Source: JAZSMJ01 sp045535815
GTDB taxonomy: Bacteria > Bacillota > Clostridia > Oscillospirales > CAG-272
Assembly: GCA_045535815.1 (NCBI GenBank)
Contig: JAZSMJ010000041.1
Location: 1-64,000 of the forward strand
Length of the DNA stretch: 64,000 bases
Direction: 5' to 3'
Below the pieces are notes generated by a model. It worked only from the letters and a program-made list of their open reading frames with translations. It searched no databases and was not told the DNA's origin. This document shows, in pieces, positions 23,572 through 33,095 of the stretch. Position 1 is the first letter of the stretch; every line of letters starts with the position of its first letter. Made by a program: the position numbers and the translations under genes.

Positions 23572-24765
23572 TTATTTAGGCAGGCCTGCGGTGAGTATTT
23601 TGTATGCCTCACCGTCAATCAGAGAGTCGATGCCGTTTAAGAACAAAACCGCATCGTATTCTTTGCCCAGGGCATATTCGTATACCGAGAAGTTGCAGTA
23701 TCTTGCATCTATTATATCAATATCGAAATGCCTTGCCAAAAACGGCACAACGCTGTGAGCAAAGCTGTCTTTTATAAGCAAAAGTTCGGGCCTTTCTGTG
23801 CCTGCTTCATATGCGCCTTCGGGCGCATATTTTATTTCAACGAGAGAATTGTTGCCCGATAAGAACGAGCCGTACTTATCCTTCGTTTCAAGATATGAGG
23901 TATCGTAAAAGCCCCTGAACGAAATATCGGCATCGGGTATCGAGGTTATAAAATCCTCATCGCCCGAGTATCTGAAATATTCAATGCTCTCACCCTCGAC
24001 GTATCTGAAGCCCGATTTTGACCAGGTCGTGCCGTAAAAATCATCACTTGCCTCTATTACGTCAAAATCCGCTATATCGTAGGGCACAACGCCCATCGCA
24101 TCGGCTATTTCAAGATATGCGTAATATGCTCCGAGGGTTGTCCAGTGATGGTCTGTGCGGTAATATACCGCCTCGCCACCGTCTGCCTTCTTTGAGAGGG
24201 GAGTCAGAAGATCTATGCTTTTGATCTTGTCCGAAACCTCAGCGTACAGATCATCCCATATCAAAATGTCACGCTCAGAGGAATAGCTCTTGGGCAGATA
24301 GCTTGTCAGAACGTCACAAGAGCGGGGCGCAAGTGCCGAATATGACGGTACGCCCAGATCGTTCATAGCTTCGCAGAAGCGGTTTATTGCGCTGACGTTT
24401 GTGTAAAGCCCGCCTTTGTCGCTGCTTTGCGGACGGCTTACGAGATATCCACCGGAGGCGAGAATAACGCCGTTGTTTTCCGATTTCAGAAGCGCCGCCT
24501 CTATGCTTGCCTTAAGAGCGATAAATTCATCACGCAAGGGAAGCTGGTCTCTGTAATAATCGGCAGTTTCCTTTGAAAATCTGCCGTCGGCAATTCGCTC
24601 TAAAAGCTTGTTTGCGGAAGGGAGCTGAGCAAGATCTCTGTTTTCATCATACGATGCCGCTTTATCGGGAACTATCCAGAAGGCAAGTGCAAATCCGAAT
24701 ACTATTGCAAGCATAACTGCTGCTGTTGCAACGTCGGTTATTTTTTTGAAATTCATCTTTTTCAC
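23572..24765 (-). CDS. DHHW/AlgJ-like O-acetylation accessory protein
   Basis: 397 residues. An N-terminal membrane helix (about 12-32) anchors an extracytoplasmic SGNH-like domain. DHHW motif in YYRTDHHWTTLGAYYAY, plus LLIKDSFAHSVVPFLARHF near the C-terminus carrying the catalytic Ser. Such proteins transfer the acetyl group handed over by an AlgI-type MBOAT to a polysaccharide or wall sugar. A GTG start at 24765 is supported by GGGAGGT 7 bases upstream. It begins 15 bases after the MBOAT gene, so the two form one unit. The polymer they modify is unknown. Confidence 0.88.
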   Translation of the reverse strand: MKKMNFKKITDVATAAVMLAIVFGFALAFWIVPDKAASYDENRDLAQLPSANKLLERIADGRFSKETADYYRDQLPLRDEFIALKASIEAALLKSENNGVILASGGYLVSRPQSSDKGGLYTNVSAINRFCEAMNDLGVPSYSALAPRSCDVLTSYLPKSYSSERDILIWDDLYAEVSDKIKSIDLLTPLSKKADGGEAVYYRTDHHWTTLGAYYAYLEIADAMGVVPYDIADFDVIEASDDFYGTTWSKSGFRYVEGESIEYFRYSGDEDFITSIPDADISFRGFYDTSYLETKDKYGSFLSGNNSLVEIKYAPEGAYEAGTERPELLLIKDSFAHSVVPFLARHFDIDIIDARYCNFSVYEYALGKEYDAVLFLNGIDSLIDGEAYKILTAGLPK

Positions 24766-24780
24766 TGTCTGTACCTCCCG

Positions 24781-26199
24781 TTAAAATTTGAAATACAGGA
24801 ACGGGCTGTAGGTAGAGGACGCTGCGTATGCTATTGACGCTATAAGTCCGACTGCACACAAAACGGTCGAGATGATTCCCTGTGCCACAGAGCATCGCTC
24901 TCCAAGCTTATCGTATATCCTTTTGGGAAGCGGCGTTGCGCCGATTGCAAGTATCAAGGTAAACGGAATAAGTCTTATAAGGTCGTAAATATCAGAGCCG
25001 AATGCAAAGCCTGCTCCGCCGCCAAGCATCGAGGACAGATAACCGAGCACCGATGAGGTGTTATCAGCCTCAAATATCAGCCATCCGAACATAACGGCAA
25101 GCAGGGTAAGTACTTGTCTTATAACGGTGGGGATCTTGTCAAAGGCAGAGGAAAACTTCTTTTCTACCGTGAGCAGAATGAAATAGTAAAGCCCCCATAA
25201 AACGAAGCTCCAGCTTGCGCCGTGCCACAGACCCGTCAGAAGCCACACCGCAAGCAGATTGCGGTAGGTTGCAAGCTCGCCACGTCTGTTTCCGCCCAGA
25301 GGTATGTATACGTATTCACGGAACCAGGTGCTGAGTGAGATATGCCATCTGCGCCAGAATTCGGTTATACTGCGAGAGATATACGGATAGTTGAAGTTTT
25401 CAAGGAATTCAAAGCCGAGCATACGCCCAAGGCCTATTGCCATATCGGAGTAACCCGAGAAGTCAAAGTATATCTGGAAGGTGAACATTATAAGCCCGAG
25501 CCACGCGCCGACAGCTCCTCTTTGACTGTCTGCAACTCCAAGAAAATATTTCCAAACTGCACCTGCACCGTCTGCAAGTATCAGCTTTTTTGTAAGACCG
25601 ACTGTAAAACGTCTGACTCCCGATGCAAAGTAATCTACCGAAACGCTTCTGTCCTCAAGCATAAGCGCAACGTCACGGTAACGGACGATAGGCCCTGCTA
25701 TAAGCTGAGGGAACATCGTAACGTAAGAGCCGAAGGAAACGAAATTGCTCTGTGCACGGCACTCCTCTCTGTAAACGTCAATAGCGTATGACATTGCCTG
25801 GAAGGTGTAGAAGGATATACCGATGGGAAGCGGAATATCGGTAGGCTTAAGCGAAGAGAATATGGGTATCAGTCGAATATTTTCAATTATAAAGTTGCAG
25901 TACTTGAAAAATCCGAGCAGAGCGAGATTTATTATGACCGTTGCTATAAGCACCCGTTTTGCAGAGCTCTTTCTTCCCGAGCGGATATATTTCTCTATCA
26001 AAAAGCCTGCGGCGTAGTCTATCGCTATTGTAAACAGCATAAGGAAAACGTATTTAGGCTCTCCCCAGCCGTAAAACGCAAGGCTGGTTATGAAAAGCAC
26101 GAGATTGCGTGCCTTCAGATACTTACGCGGAACGGCATAATACAGCAAAAGCGTAAGCGGAAAATATAAAAGTAAAAACTCAAAGCTTGAAAATACCAT
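24781..26199 (-). CDS. MBOAT O-acyltransferase (AlgI-like)
   Basis: 472 residues with about ten membrane segments. The signature FWRRWHISLSTWFREYVYIPLGGNR and the catalytic histidine in LTGLWHGASWSF are intact. Transfers acetyl groups across the membrane for O-acetylation of an extracellular polymer (alginate-, teichoic acid- or peptidoglycan-type pathways). Paired with the DHHW protein downstream, the common two-gene arrangement. DltA/C-type carrier genes are absent, so D-alanylation (DltB) is unlikely. Confidence 0.92.
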   Translation of the reverse strand: MVFSSFEFLLLYFPLTLLLYYAVPRKYLKARNLVLFITSLAFYGWGEPKYVFLMLFTIAIDYAAGFLIEKYIRSGRKSSAKRVLIATVIINLALLGFFKYCNFIIENIRLIPIFSSLKPTDIPLPIGISFYTFQAMSYAIDVYREECRAQSNFVSFGSYVTMFPQLIAGPIVRYRDVALMLEDRSVSVDYFASGVRRFTVGLTKKLILADGAGAVWKYFLGVADSQRGAVGAWLGLIMFTFQIYFDFSGYSDMAIGLGRMLGFEFLENFNYPYISRSITEFWRRWHISLSTWFREYVYIPLGGNRRGELATYRNLLAVWLLTGLWHGASWSFVLWGLYYFILLTVEKKFSSAFDKIPTVIRQVLTLLAVMFGWLIFEADNTSSVLGYLSSMLGGGAGFAFGSDIYDLIRLIPFTLILAIGATPLPKRIYDKLGERCSVAQGIISTVLCAVGLIASIAYAASSTYSPFLYFKF

Positions 26200-26237
26200 T
26201 TTACGTCCTTTTATACGCTATAGCCGTGAAGATCAGC

Positions 26238-27155
26238 TCAGCGTATCTCGTTTATATCGTAAGGTGTCATCTGATATACAAAGTAGTTAAGCCAGTTGGA
26301 GAAGAGAAGATGTGCGTGCCCTCTCCATATGTTCGGGGGGCGCTTTTCGGGGTCGTTATCGGGGAAATAGTTATAAGGTATATCAATATCGAGCCCCTTG
26401 TTTTTATCTCTGAAATATTCCTTTGCCAAGGTATCGAAATCGTATTCGGAATGTCCCGTAACAAAGAACATACGCATATCTCTTGCCGCTACGATGTAGG
26501 GCCCTGCAATATCAGACTCGCAAAGAAGGTCAATTCCGTCTGCCTTTTCTATATCCTCTCTGCGTATGCCGGTATGGCGTGAATGTGGGGCATAGAATTT
26601 TTCGTCAAAGCCTCTGAGTATCGGGTGCTTTGGCATAAGATTGGTGTGCTCGAAAACGCCGAACATCTTTTTATCAAGCGGATACTTTGGAACTCCGTAA
26701 TGATAGTAAAGACCTGCCTGCGCCGCCCAGCAGATGTGAAGTGTGGAGAATACGTTGAGCTTTGACCATTCCATTATCTCACAAAGCTCTTCCCAATAGT
26801 CAACCTCGGTAAAGTCGAGCCCCTCAACGGGAGCTCCCGTTATAACCAGACCGTCAAACTTCTCGTTTTTTATATCCGAAAAGTTTTTATAAAATGCGCT
26901 CATATGCTCGGGAAGGGTATTCTTGGGTGTGTGCGATTCGGTGCCGAGCAGCGTAAGCTCTATCTGAAGGGACGAATTTGAGAGAAGTCTTATAAGCTGT
27001 GTCTCGGTCGTCTCCTTTGTGGGCATAAGGTTAAGAACGGCTATTCTCAAAGGACGGATGTCCTGATGAGATGCGCGAAGCTCGTTCATAACGAATATAT
27101 TTTCATTTTCAAGTGTCTCACGAGCCGGAAGCCCGTCGGGTATCTTTATAGGCAT
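26238..27155 (-). CDS. metAA: Homoserine O-acetyltransferase (MetA family)
   Basis: Acylates homoserine for methionine synthesis. 305 residues, typical MetA length. [23 protein letters not shown] at the N-terminus, [16 protein letters not shown], the nucleophile cysteine in [17 protein letters not shown], and HSRHT / [17 protein letters not shown] are conserved. The start at 27155 follows GGAGAG; the frame extends upstream to 27212 without support. Most members of this family in Firmicutes use acetyl-CoA, but the acetyl or succinyl choice cannot be decided here. It has its own promoter (27230-27258). No S-box leader is visible. Confidence 0.92.
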   Translation of the reverse strand: MPIKIPDGLPARETLENENIFVMNELRASHQDIRPLRIAVLNLMPTKETTETQLIRLLSNSSLQIELTLLGTESHTPKNTLPEHMSAFYKNFSDIKNEKFDGLVITGAPVEGLDFTEVDYWEELCEIMEWSKLNVFSTLHICWAAQAGLYYHYGVPKYPLDKKMFGVFEHTNLMPKHPILRGFDEKFYAPHSRHTGIRREDIEKADGIDLLCESDIAGPYIVAARDMRMFFVTGHSEYDFDTLAKEYFRDKNKGLDIDIPYNYFPDNDPEKRPPNIWRGHAHLLFSNWLNYFVYQMTPYDINEIR

Positions 27156-27229
27156 AAATTGTGTCTCTCCGTGTGATAAGTCGTTTATCCCGCAAATGCC
27201 AAAAACGGACAAAATACAGGTATTATATA

Positions 27230-27258
27230 ATTATAACAGATATTATATAATATTACAA
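27230..27258 (-). promoter_or_regulatory. Promoter of metA
   Basis: On the minus strand TTGTAA (27253-27258), 17-base spacer, TATAAT (27230-27235), in an AT-rich stretch about 75 bases before the start. Confidence 0.7.
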
Positions 27259-27298
27259 TCACACGAAGGGATAAAAAGTGTAAATTTTTATCGAAAGC

Positions 27299-28207
27299 TC
27301 AGCACAAAGCAGGCATGGAAAAGAGAGCCTCTCTCATGCTAGCGTATATTCCGGTAAGAGAGGAGGGCGGAAGCGGATTTTCACCCTTGCCGCATTCTAT
27401 GGTAAATCCGGGAGCGCCAAACTCTCGCACAAACCAATCCTTAAAGCCTCCGTAAGCCGCACTGCCCTCTGGGAAGGCAAGCTTATATCCGGTCATATTG
27501 GCTATCTGCCTGCCTATAAGCTCGCTTCGCATCGGCATACTCATATCCTTGGGCGGAGCGTATATCTCCTCACCTTGCGTGTGCAGAGCTACCACAAGCT
27601 TGACGTCGTCAAGCGAGCGTATAAGGCTGCAAAGAGCCTTTGTTTCGGGCTCGCTTTCGGGATATTCACCGCTGTATTTACTGCGTGCGCCCCCCTCTAT
27701 CCCCTCTTCAAAGCCGAGCGCCTTGTATTCGGCAAAGTCGGCATCGTAGTTGTGATTGAGGTCAACTCCCCGCCCGTTTGCCTGCCAGCGTGTAAAATCC
27801 TCGCTTCCGCCGTTCATGCGGATCAGCCTTTCCTTAAGAGGAACGCAGTCGCCAAGACCGTTTACCGAAAGCTCAACTCCGTCGGGATTGAGCATAGGTA
27901 TAACAAATATCGATCGGGTTGCGTACATATAATCGGGCGAAAGACCGAACATCCTTCTGTGATCCTTGAGATGCTCGCAGTATTCCTTTGCATATTTCAT
28001 AAGAACGGCAGAGGTAACGCTCTCCATACCGTGATGTGAGCCGACGTAAACTATATTTCGGCAGCCCGTTCCCAGTCTGAGTATAGGGATCCTTCTTCCG
28101 AACAAACTTTCTCCCAGGCAAAGCTCACGAACGAAGCCGTATTGCGCCGTCAGGCTGTCTATATCTGCAATAAGATGGCCGTAATCATATCTTTTCTCTT
28201 TTTTCAT
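27299..28207 (-). CDS. M14 family zinc carboxypeptidase
   Basis: 302 residues, cytoplasmic as no signal peptide is visible. Zinc ligands lie in GSHHGMES and the later ALHTQGEE segment; RGVDLNHNYD carries the substrate-binding Arg/Asn, and FTIECGKGENPLP holds the catalytic glutamate. Members that lack a signal often act on cell-wall peptides (gamma-D-Glu-mDAP peptidases) for recycling, but the substrate is not proven. ATG 28207 was chosen over an upstream in-frame ATG (28237) because AAAGGAG precedes it. It is divergent from lexA. Confidence 0.87.
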   Translation of the reverse strand: MKKEKRYDYGHLIADIDSLTAQYGFVRELCLGESLFGRRIPILRLGTGCRNIVYVGSHHGMESVTSAVLMKYAKEYCEHLKDHRRMFGLSPDYMYATRSIFVIPMLNPDGVELSVNGLGDCVPLKERLIRMNGGSEDFTRWQANGRGVDLNHNYDADFAEYKALGFEEGIEGGARSKYSGEYPESEPETKALCSLIRSLDDVKLVVALHTQGEEIYAPPKDMSMPMRSELIGRQIANMTGYKLAFPEGSAAYGGFKDWFVREFGAPGFTIECGKGENPLPPSSLTGIYASMREALFSMPALC

Positions 28208-28336
28208 AGCCCAAACTCCTTTAAAGAAATAGTACATTATATGCTTTTTGGAGAAATAAATACCGCTAAAGCTGAGCTTAAAAGGATACGAGCGCTTTCG
28301 CTGAGATAAAATTCACAAAATGTTAACAAAATATAT

Positions 28337-28350
28337 CGAACAAGCGTTTG
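28337..28350 (+). promoter_or_regulatory. LexA (SOS) box
   Basis: CGAACAAGCGTTTG fits the Gram-positive SOS consensus CGAAC-RNRY-GTTYG. It lies just upstream of the lexA -10 (TATAAT, 28376-28381) and about 90 bases before the lexA start, as expected for autorepression. It is also positioned to affect the divergent M14 gene. Confidence 0.9.
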
Positions 28351-28437
28351 CGTTTTGTCACAAAGTGTGATATGATATAATTAAAATAATCAGAGCCTAT
28401 AGGCTTACAAGCCTCACGGCTCGCAGGAGGGCAAGCA

Positions 28438-29049
28438 ATGCTTCAGCTTACCGATAAAGAGAAAAAAATATATGATTTTATAACCGATACCATCCGTCAC
28501 GACGGATATTCACCCAGCGTCAGAGATATACAGAATGCACTCGGCATAAAGAGCACCTCAACGGTGCACGCATATCTCGAAAAGCTCGAGCAGAAGGGAT
28601 ATATTCAGAAGGAGTCGGGCAAGAGCCGTACCCTCAGAGTCGACAGCGTGATAAGTGACGATTCTATGACCGTCAAGGTTCCGATAGTCGGAAGAGTAAC
28701 GGCAGGTCTTCCTATGTTTGCCGCCGAAAATTACGAGGGATATATAGACTTTCCGCTTATAAACCGTTCCTATATGCACAATCAGATGTTTGCTCTGCGT
28801 GTTTGCGGTGAGAGTATGATCGAGGCAGGTATTATGGACGGCGATACGGTGGTCGTTAAAAAGGAAAACTACGCTGAAAACGGCGATATCGTAGTTGCTC
28901 TCATCGGCGATGAGGCAACGGTCAAGACCTTTTATAAGGAAAACGGACATTTCCGTCTCCAGCCCGAAAACAAGACCATGAAGCCGATAATAGCCGATGA
29001 CGTGTTTATTCTCGGCAAGGTCATCTCGGTTATGAGATACTATAACTGA
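28438..29049 (+). CDS. lexA: SOS repressor LexA
   Basis: 203 residues. The N-terminal winged helix (about 1-65, with SVRDIQNALGIKSTSTVHAYLEKL) is followed by the S24 self-cleavage domain. The cleavage site A-G lies in VTAGLPMF (about residues 88-89), the nucleophile Ser in CGESMIEAGI (about 126) and the Lys in ATVKTFY (about 163). RecA on single-stranded DNA triggers self-cleavage and derepression. GGAGGGCAAGCA precedes the ATG. The upstream LexA box shows autoregulation. A membrane protein gene follows after 19 bases. Confidence 0.97.
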   Translation: MLQLTDKEKKIYDFITDTIRHDGYSPSVRDIQNALGIKSTSTVHAYLEKLEQKGYIQKESGKSRTLRVDSVISDDSMTVKVPIVGRVTAGLPMFAAENYEGYIDFPLINRSYMHNQMFALRVCGESMIEAGIMDGDTVVVKKENYAENGDIVVALIGDEATVKTFYKENGHFRLQPENKTMKPIIADDVFILGKVISVMRYYN

Positions 29050-29068
29050 TATGCGCAAGGATGAAGCA

Positions 29069-29764
29069 ATGATAAAAAAGCAAAGCAATAAAGGGGCGTA
29101 TCTTCTGCTCCTTGTATCATGCATACTGATTCCGACGCTGTCAAATATACTGCGGTATTTCGCCGCAAGGCTGAGCGGAAATATTATGTATAAGGTTGAG
29201 GCGGCAATACTTCCGTATGCCGCAGAGCTTACGCTTACCGTATCCCTTATAGTCGGAGCGGCGCTTATGCTCGTAAGTATATATACGGGAAGACCGAATG
29301 TCATCCTAACTCTTTCGCTTAATGCGGTTGCAATAATCATTCTTTATTTTGCACCGTTTCTGATCGAGTGGAGGCTGTCGGCAGCCTTTGAGTATCTGAT
29401 GCCCTATTATGCAAAGATTACCGCAGTGGATATTATTACCGGACTTTTGCAAACGGCGGCTCTGTTTGTCGCACTTAAGGTCTATTCGCTCAGAACGAAG
29501 GCGGCGTCGCACGGTCTTGAAAACAAAAATACGCTCCATACAGCCACAGTTATTGCAATAGCCGTGATTATGGGCGTCAGGTTGGTCTCGTGTATAGCCA
29601 ACACCGTATCGGATTTTATCTATGCACACACCGAATTCGGCACCGCCATGCCTCAGAATGCACAGGAATGGACGTATATAGTCACACCCTATATCTTAAC
29701 GCTGTTTTGGATATTTGCCGGATATTTTTTAATGCGGTATATAGTAAAAATAACACAAAAATAA
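29069..29764 (+). CDS. Multi-spanning membrane protein co-transcribed with lexA, unknown function
   Basis: 231 residues with about five to six hydrophobic segments (about 11-32, 43-66, 76-95, 104-125, 155-180, 200-222). No domain is recognised. The start at 29069 was chosen because AAGGATG sits at a fitting distance; the ATG at 29051 is only one base past the lexA stop and lacks a ribosome site. No terminator lies between lexA and this gene, so it should respond to DNA damage along with lexA (inference). It ends at a strong bidirectional terminator. Confidence 0.65.
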   Translation: MIKKQSNKGAYLLLLVSCILIPTLSNILRYFAARLSGNIMYKVEAAILPYAAELTLTVSLIVGAALMLVSIYTGRPNVILTLSLNAVAIIILYFAPFLIEWRLSAAFEYLMPYYAKITAVDIITGLLQTAALFVALKVYSLRTKAASHGLENKNTLHTATVIAIAVIMGVRLVSCIANTVSDFIYAHTEFGTAMPQNAQEWTYIVTPYILTLFWIFAGYFLMRYIVKITQK

Positions 29765-29799
29765 AAAAAGAAAATTTCCAACTTGGGAAATTTTCTTTT
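29764..29799. terminator. Bidirectional terminator
   Basis: AAAAAGAAAATTTCC / GGGAAATTTTCTTTTT around AACTT, giving T-runs in both directions. It serves the lexA unit and convergent radC. Confidence 0.85.
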
Positions 29800-29800
29800 T

Positions 29801-30517
29801 TTATTTTATGTAATCGTGTACGATGCAGGCGAATTCCGAGCCCGATACTACTATATGCTCAATAAGAGGCTTGTTCAGGCGTGAGAATATATCTCGTATA
29901 TCGAGTGTCGCCTTAATGTCATCCTGTGACGGCTGTGCAGAGCCGCCGAGATGATTGTGAGCAAGTGCGAAGGCGCTGGCGTTTCTCGAAAAGAGTATCT
30001 CTGCTATCTTTTCCGCATCGGGTATTCCGGTGTTTAACGTGCCGATATGAACGTCGTCGCAGGCAATCAGCCTCATTGACGGATCAAGCGACATAACGGT
30101 CAGCTTTTCTTTTGTTTCACCTACAAAATAGTTAACGAAGAAGAATCCGAAATCATTAAGCGTTTTATACGCCTTACCGTTTGCCTTGGACGGTGAAACG
30201 TAAATATTTGCAACCTGCGAGAACAGACGTATAAGTATGGCAGAATTTTCTCCGACTCCGTCGACTCTGCAAAGGTTATCCGTGCTTGCGTTAAGAACGC
30301 CCTGAAGAGAGCCGAATTCGTTTATCAGTCTGTGCGCAATGTCGTTGGTGTTGATTCTCGGAATGGCAAACGTTAAGATAAATTCAAGCACCTCGTGGTC
30401 GGCAAATCCTCGAAGCCCTTCGGCTTTAAAGCGTGACCGAAGCCTTTCTCTGTGCCCCTTGTGAAGCTCCGAAGGCGATAAATTGCCCTTGCTTTTTTCG
30501 GTTACTGACTTGCTCAT
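29801..30517 (-). CDS. radC: RadC family JAB/JAMM protein
   Basis: 238 residues. N-terminal helix-hairpin-helix region (LEFILTFAIPRINTNDIAHRLI and DNLCRVDGVGENSAILI) and the C-terminal JAMM metalloprotease-like motif LAHNHLGGSAQPSQDDIKAT. RadC was once linked to recombination repair, but its role is unclear; it often lies with mobile or competence genes. Its start overlaps the end of the upstream membrane protein gene by 4 bases, so they are translated together. Confidence 0.93.
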   Translation of the reverse strand: MSKSVTEKSKGNLSPSELHKGHRERLRSRFKAEGLRGFADHEVLEFILTFAIPRINTNDIAHRLINEFGSLQGVLNASTDNLCRVDGVGENSAILIRLFSQVANIYVSPSKANGKAYKTLNDFGFFFVNYFVGETKEKLTVMSLDPSMRLIACDDVHIGTLNTGIPDAEKIAEILFSRNASAFALAHNHLGGSAQPSQDDIKATLDIRDIFSRLNKPLIEHIVVSGSEFACIVHDYIK

Positions 30518-31392
30518 TCTGATTCAGACGTATCCTCAAGGGCACTGTCCGTATCAGCTACAGTATTCTCTGCTTCAGCCACTTCCGCTACGGATAGGCT
30601 GAACATACGGGATACTGTGTATACGGCAAGAGCAAGACAGAGGAAGAAGTATATCTGCGAATTTATCATATCCCATTTTTTGAGGTATATAAGAACGAGA
30701 GAAGGAAGGGACGTCACGCTAAGCAGTATAACTGCCGCAGATCCCATTGCGAGAAATGACTGCACCTTCGGTCTGCCCAAAAGGAAGCGGAGCTCGTTTA
30801 CGAAATAGAGCATGACCGCAAGAAGAACGACCTGATTTATTATCCTCGTGGGGCTGGACATGGGCGTTTCGTATGAAAAATATGATGCCATAAGCGTGAA
30901 CATTGCCCAAAGAACAACGCCGAAGCCAACTGCAAGAGAGTTTTTCATATACATATCCTTTTTGAGCGCAGTCGCTATAAAGTATAATGCGGAAAGAATG
31001 CCGCAGGCTGTAGCTATTATATTGAGTATTCCGTCGGGAGTCGAAGTCGAGAAGGTGAATTTGTTTTCAATGAAGCTCCAGACGATGTTTGCAAGCATAA
31101 GAAAGCCTGCCAAAAATGCGCTGAATGAGGTAACTCCGTCGGCGCACGGAAGCTTTTGAGGAGCGGTGCCTTTTTTTACGGTAAACATAGCCGCTATAGC
31201 CATTGCGACTACAGCCACGCCGATGATAATATCAAGTATCTGCCCTGCACTCGTGCCGTTTGCGTAAACGAACATATCTGCCTGATATACCGATGCAAGA
31301 ACTACCGTGCGGGCAATCGCAAGTATCGCCGCAAGAGCGGCAGTTATTATTGAATATATAAAAATTGGCTTTGAGATTTTTTTGTTTTTCAT
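30514..31392 (-). CDS. Membrane protein upstream of radC, unknown function
   Basis: 292 residues with about seven hydrophobic segments and an acidic C-terminal tail of about 30 residues (Glu/Ser/Asp rich). The N-terminus is basic (MKNKKISK). I do not recognise a family. The 4-base overlap with radC indicates translational coupling. A run of hydrophobic helices with few polar residues gives no hint of transport or catalysis. Confidence 0.7.
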   Translation of the reverse strand: MKNKKISKPIFIYSIITAALAAILAIARTVVLASVYQADMFVYANGTSAGQILDIIIGVAVVAMAIAAMFTVKKGTAPQKLPCADGVTSFSAFLAGFLMLANIVWSFIENKFTFSTSTPDGILNIIATACGILSALYFIATALKKDMYMKNSLAVGFGVVLWAMFTLMASYFSYETPMSSPTRIINQVVLLAVMLYFVNELRFLLGRPKVQSFLAMGSAAVILLSVTSLPSLVLIYLKKWDMINSQIYFFLCLALAVYTVSRMFSLSVAEVAEAENTVADTDSALEDTSESE

Positions 31393-31482
31393 ATGATCAA
31401 GCCTTTCTTTGAATAGCTGAATTATACGTCACTATATATTATATATCCTTTTATTTCCGTTTTCAATAGATAGTGGAAAATT

Positions 31483-32136
31483 TTACTTTTGCAGGCTGTC
31501 AAAAAGAACCCACGGAGAGCTTTCGGGCGGCGGAGCGCTCACGTCGATCAGCTTTTTGGTCAAGGGATGCGTGAAGCAGATCCTGTGGGACCACAGCGCA
31601 ATATCCTTTGCCTTTCTTCCGCCGTAGCGAACGTCGCCTATAAGCGGATGCTTGCGGTGAGAAAGCTGTACCCTTATCTGATGTGTGCGCCCGGTGTGCA
31701 AAATTATGTGCAGAAGGGATATGGCAGAGCCGTCAAGCTCGGCTGTGCCGAGCGTTTTGTATTCGAGAGAGGCGTCACGCACACCCTTTCTCATGCGGTC
31801 AACGACGTAGCTTTTGTTTATGTGCGAATCACGGAACAAAAGGTCCTTCAAAACGGCGCTCTCTTCCTCCATTTCGCCCATAGCAACCGCAAGATATTCC
31901 TTATGGAAGGAGCGCTCTGCTACCTGAGCGATAAGCTTGCCGGTAACGGCAGGATTTTTGGAAAAGAGCATAACACCGCCAACGTCACGGTCAAGGCGGT
32001 GTACAGTGCCGATATAATCACGCCCGGTGTGCTCACGCAAAAGTGCAGGCATACACGCACTTCGACTGTCCTCGGACAGAACGCCCGTAGGCTTTATTGC
32101 GCAAATTATATGCTTGTCCTCAAACAGTACCTGCAT
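31483..32136 (-). CDS. RluA-family pseudouridine synthase
   Basis: 217 residues. The catalytic aspartate is in HRLDRDVGGVMLFSKN (about residues 42-57), with LLHIILHTGRTHQIRVQLSH and the C-terminal RYGG following. This is the short RluA form without an N-terminal S4 domain. RNA target (23S rRNA or tRNA) cannot be set from sequence. It is divergent from the suhB-like gene and has its own promoter. Confidence 0.92.
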   Translation of the reverse strand: MQVLFEDKHIICAIKPTGVLSEDSRSACMPALLREHTGRDYIGTVHRLDRDVGGVMLFSKNPAVTGKLIAQVAERSFHKEYLAVAMGEMEEESAVLKDLLFRDSHINKSYVVDRMRKGVRDASLEYKTLGTAELDGSAISLLHIILHTGRTHQIRVQLSHRKHPLIGDVRYGGRKAKDIALWSHRICFTHPLTKKLIDVSAPPPESSPWVLFDSLQK

Positions 32137-32166
32137 GATGCCCTCCGTAAATTTATTCTATAATAA

Positions 32167-32195
32167 ATTATTCACCAAAATTATACTTTTGTCAA
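32167..32195 (-). promoter_or_regulatory. Promoter of the RluA-family gene
   Basis: On the minus strand TTGACA (32190-32195), 17-base spacer, AATAAT (32167-32172). Confidence 0.75.
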
Positions 32196-32239
32196 GAGGT
32201 AGCCGGGAAAACACTCTACAACTTTTGATTCTTTTTGTA

Positions 32240-32268
32240 TTGTGATTTGGCTTTTTATATGATATAAT
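32240..32268 (+). promoter_or_regulatory. Promoter of the suhB-like gene
   Basis: TTGTGA (32240-32245), 17-base spacer, TATAAT (32263-32268), 33 bases before the start. Confidence 0.75.
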
Positions 32269-32300
32269 TATTTCTACATAAAGACAAACGAGGTTTTGAA

Positions 32301-33080
32301 ATGGACAAGGTAATTTTTGATAAGATAGTTGAAACGGTGAGAAAATGCGGTGCGCTTATGCTCAGTGCACACGATATTGAAGAAGGAATGACCAAAAAGT
32401 CGTGTGCGGCGGATTTTGTTACCAAATACGATAAAAAGATACAGGACATTCTGTACGAAGAAATTCATTCGATAATGCCCGATGCTCATTTCGTGGGCGA
32501 GGAGGACAGACAGGACACGGTCGATTCGGGATATGCGTTTATAGTTGACCCGATAGACGGCACTGCAAACTTCGTTAAGGGATACAAGTGCAGCGTCGTT
32601 TCGGTTGGGCTTCTTCTTGACGGTAAGCCTCATATGGGCATTATCTACAATCCCTATATGAACGAGATGTTCACTGCTCTTGACGGAGAGGGCGCGCACC
32701 TTAACGGCAAGCGCATCTTTGCTTCCGAGCACAAGCTGAGTGAGGGCATTTCGCTTTTCGGAACCTCGCCCTACTATGCCGATCTACGCAAAAAGACCTT
32801 TATCTTAGCCGAGAAGGTCTGCGGATACGCTACCGACGTCAGACGAAGCGGATCAGCGGCGTGGGATCTTTGCAATATCGCCGCAGGCAGAGCCGAGGCC
32901 TTCTTTGAGATGATACTCTCGCCCTGGGATTATGCCGCAGGTGCGTGTATCGTTGCGCAGGCAGGCGGAAGGATAACAAAGATGGACGGCTCGCCGCTTG
33001 AATTTAACAAAAAATGCTCGGTCATAGCGGCAGGCCCTAATGCATACGGTGAGATATTCGAGCTTATAAGCCAAGGCTGA
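32301..33080 (+). CDS. Inositol monophosphatase family protein
   Basis: 259 residues. The metal-binding motifs VGEEDRQD, DPIDGTANFVKG and WDYAAGACIVAQAGG define the FIG/IMPase superfamily. Likely hydrolyses a sugar or inositol monophosphate; E. coli SuhB is also an rRNA transcription factor. Specificity cannot be read. A CPBP protease gene follows 15 bases after the stop on the same strand. Confidence 0.92.
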   Translation: MDKVIFDKIVETVRKCGALMLSAHDIEEGMTKKSCAADFVTKYDKKIQDILYEEIHSIMPDAHFVGEEDRQDTVDSGYAFIVDPIDGTANFVKGYKCSVVSVGLLLDGKPHMGIIYNPYMNEMFTALDGEGAHLNGKRIFASEHKLSEGISLFGTSPYYADLRKKTFILAEKVCGYATDVRRSGSAAWDLCNIAAGRAEAFFEMILSPWDYAAGACIVAQAGGRITKMDGSPLEFNKKCSVIAAGPNAYGEIFELISQG

Positions 33081-33095
33081 CGTTCGGAGGGTAAT

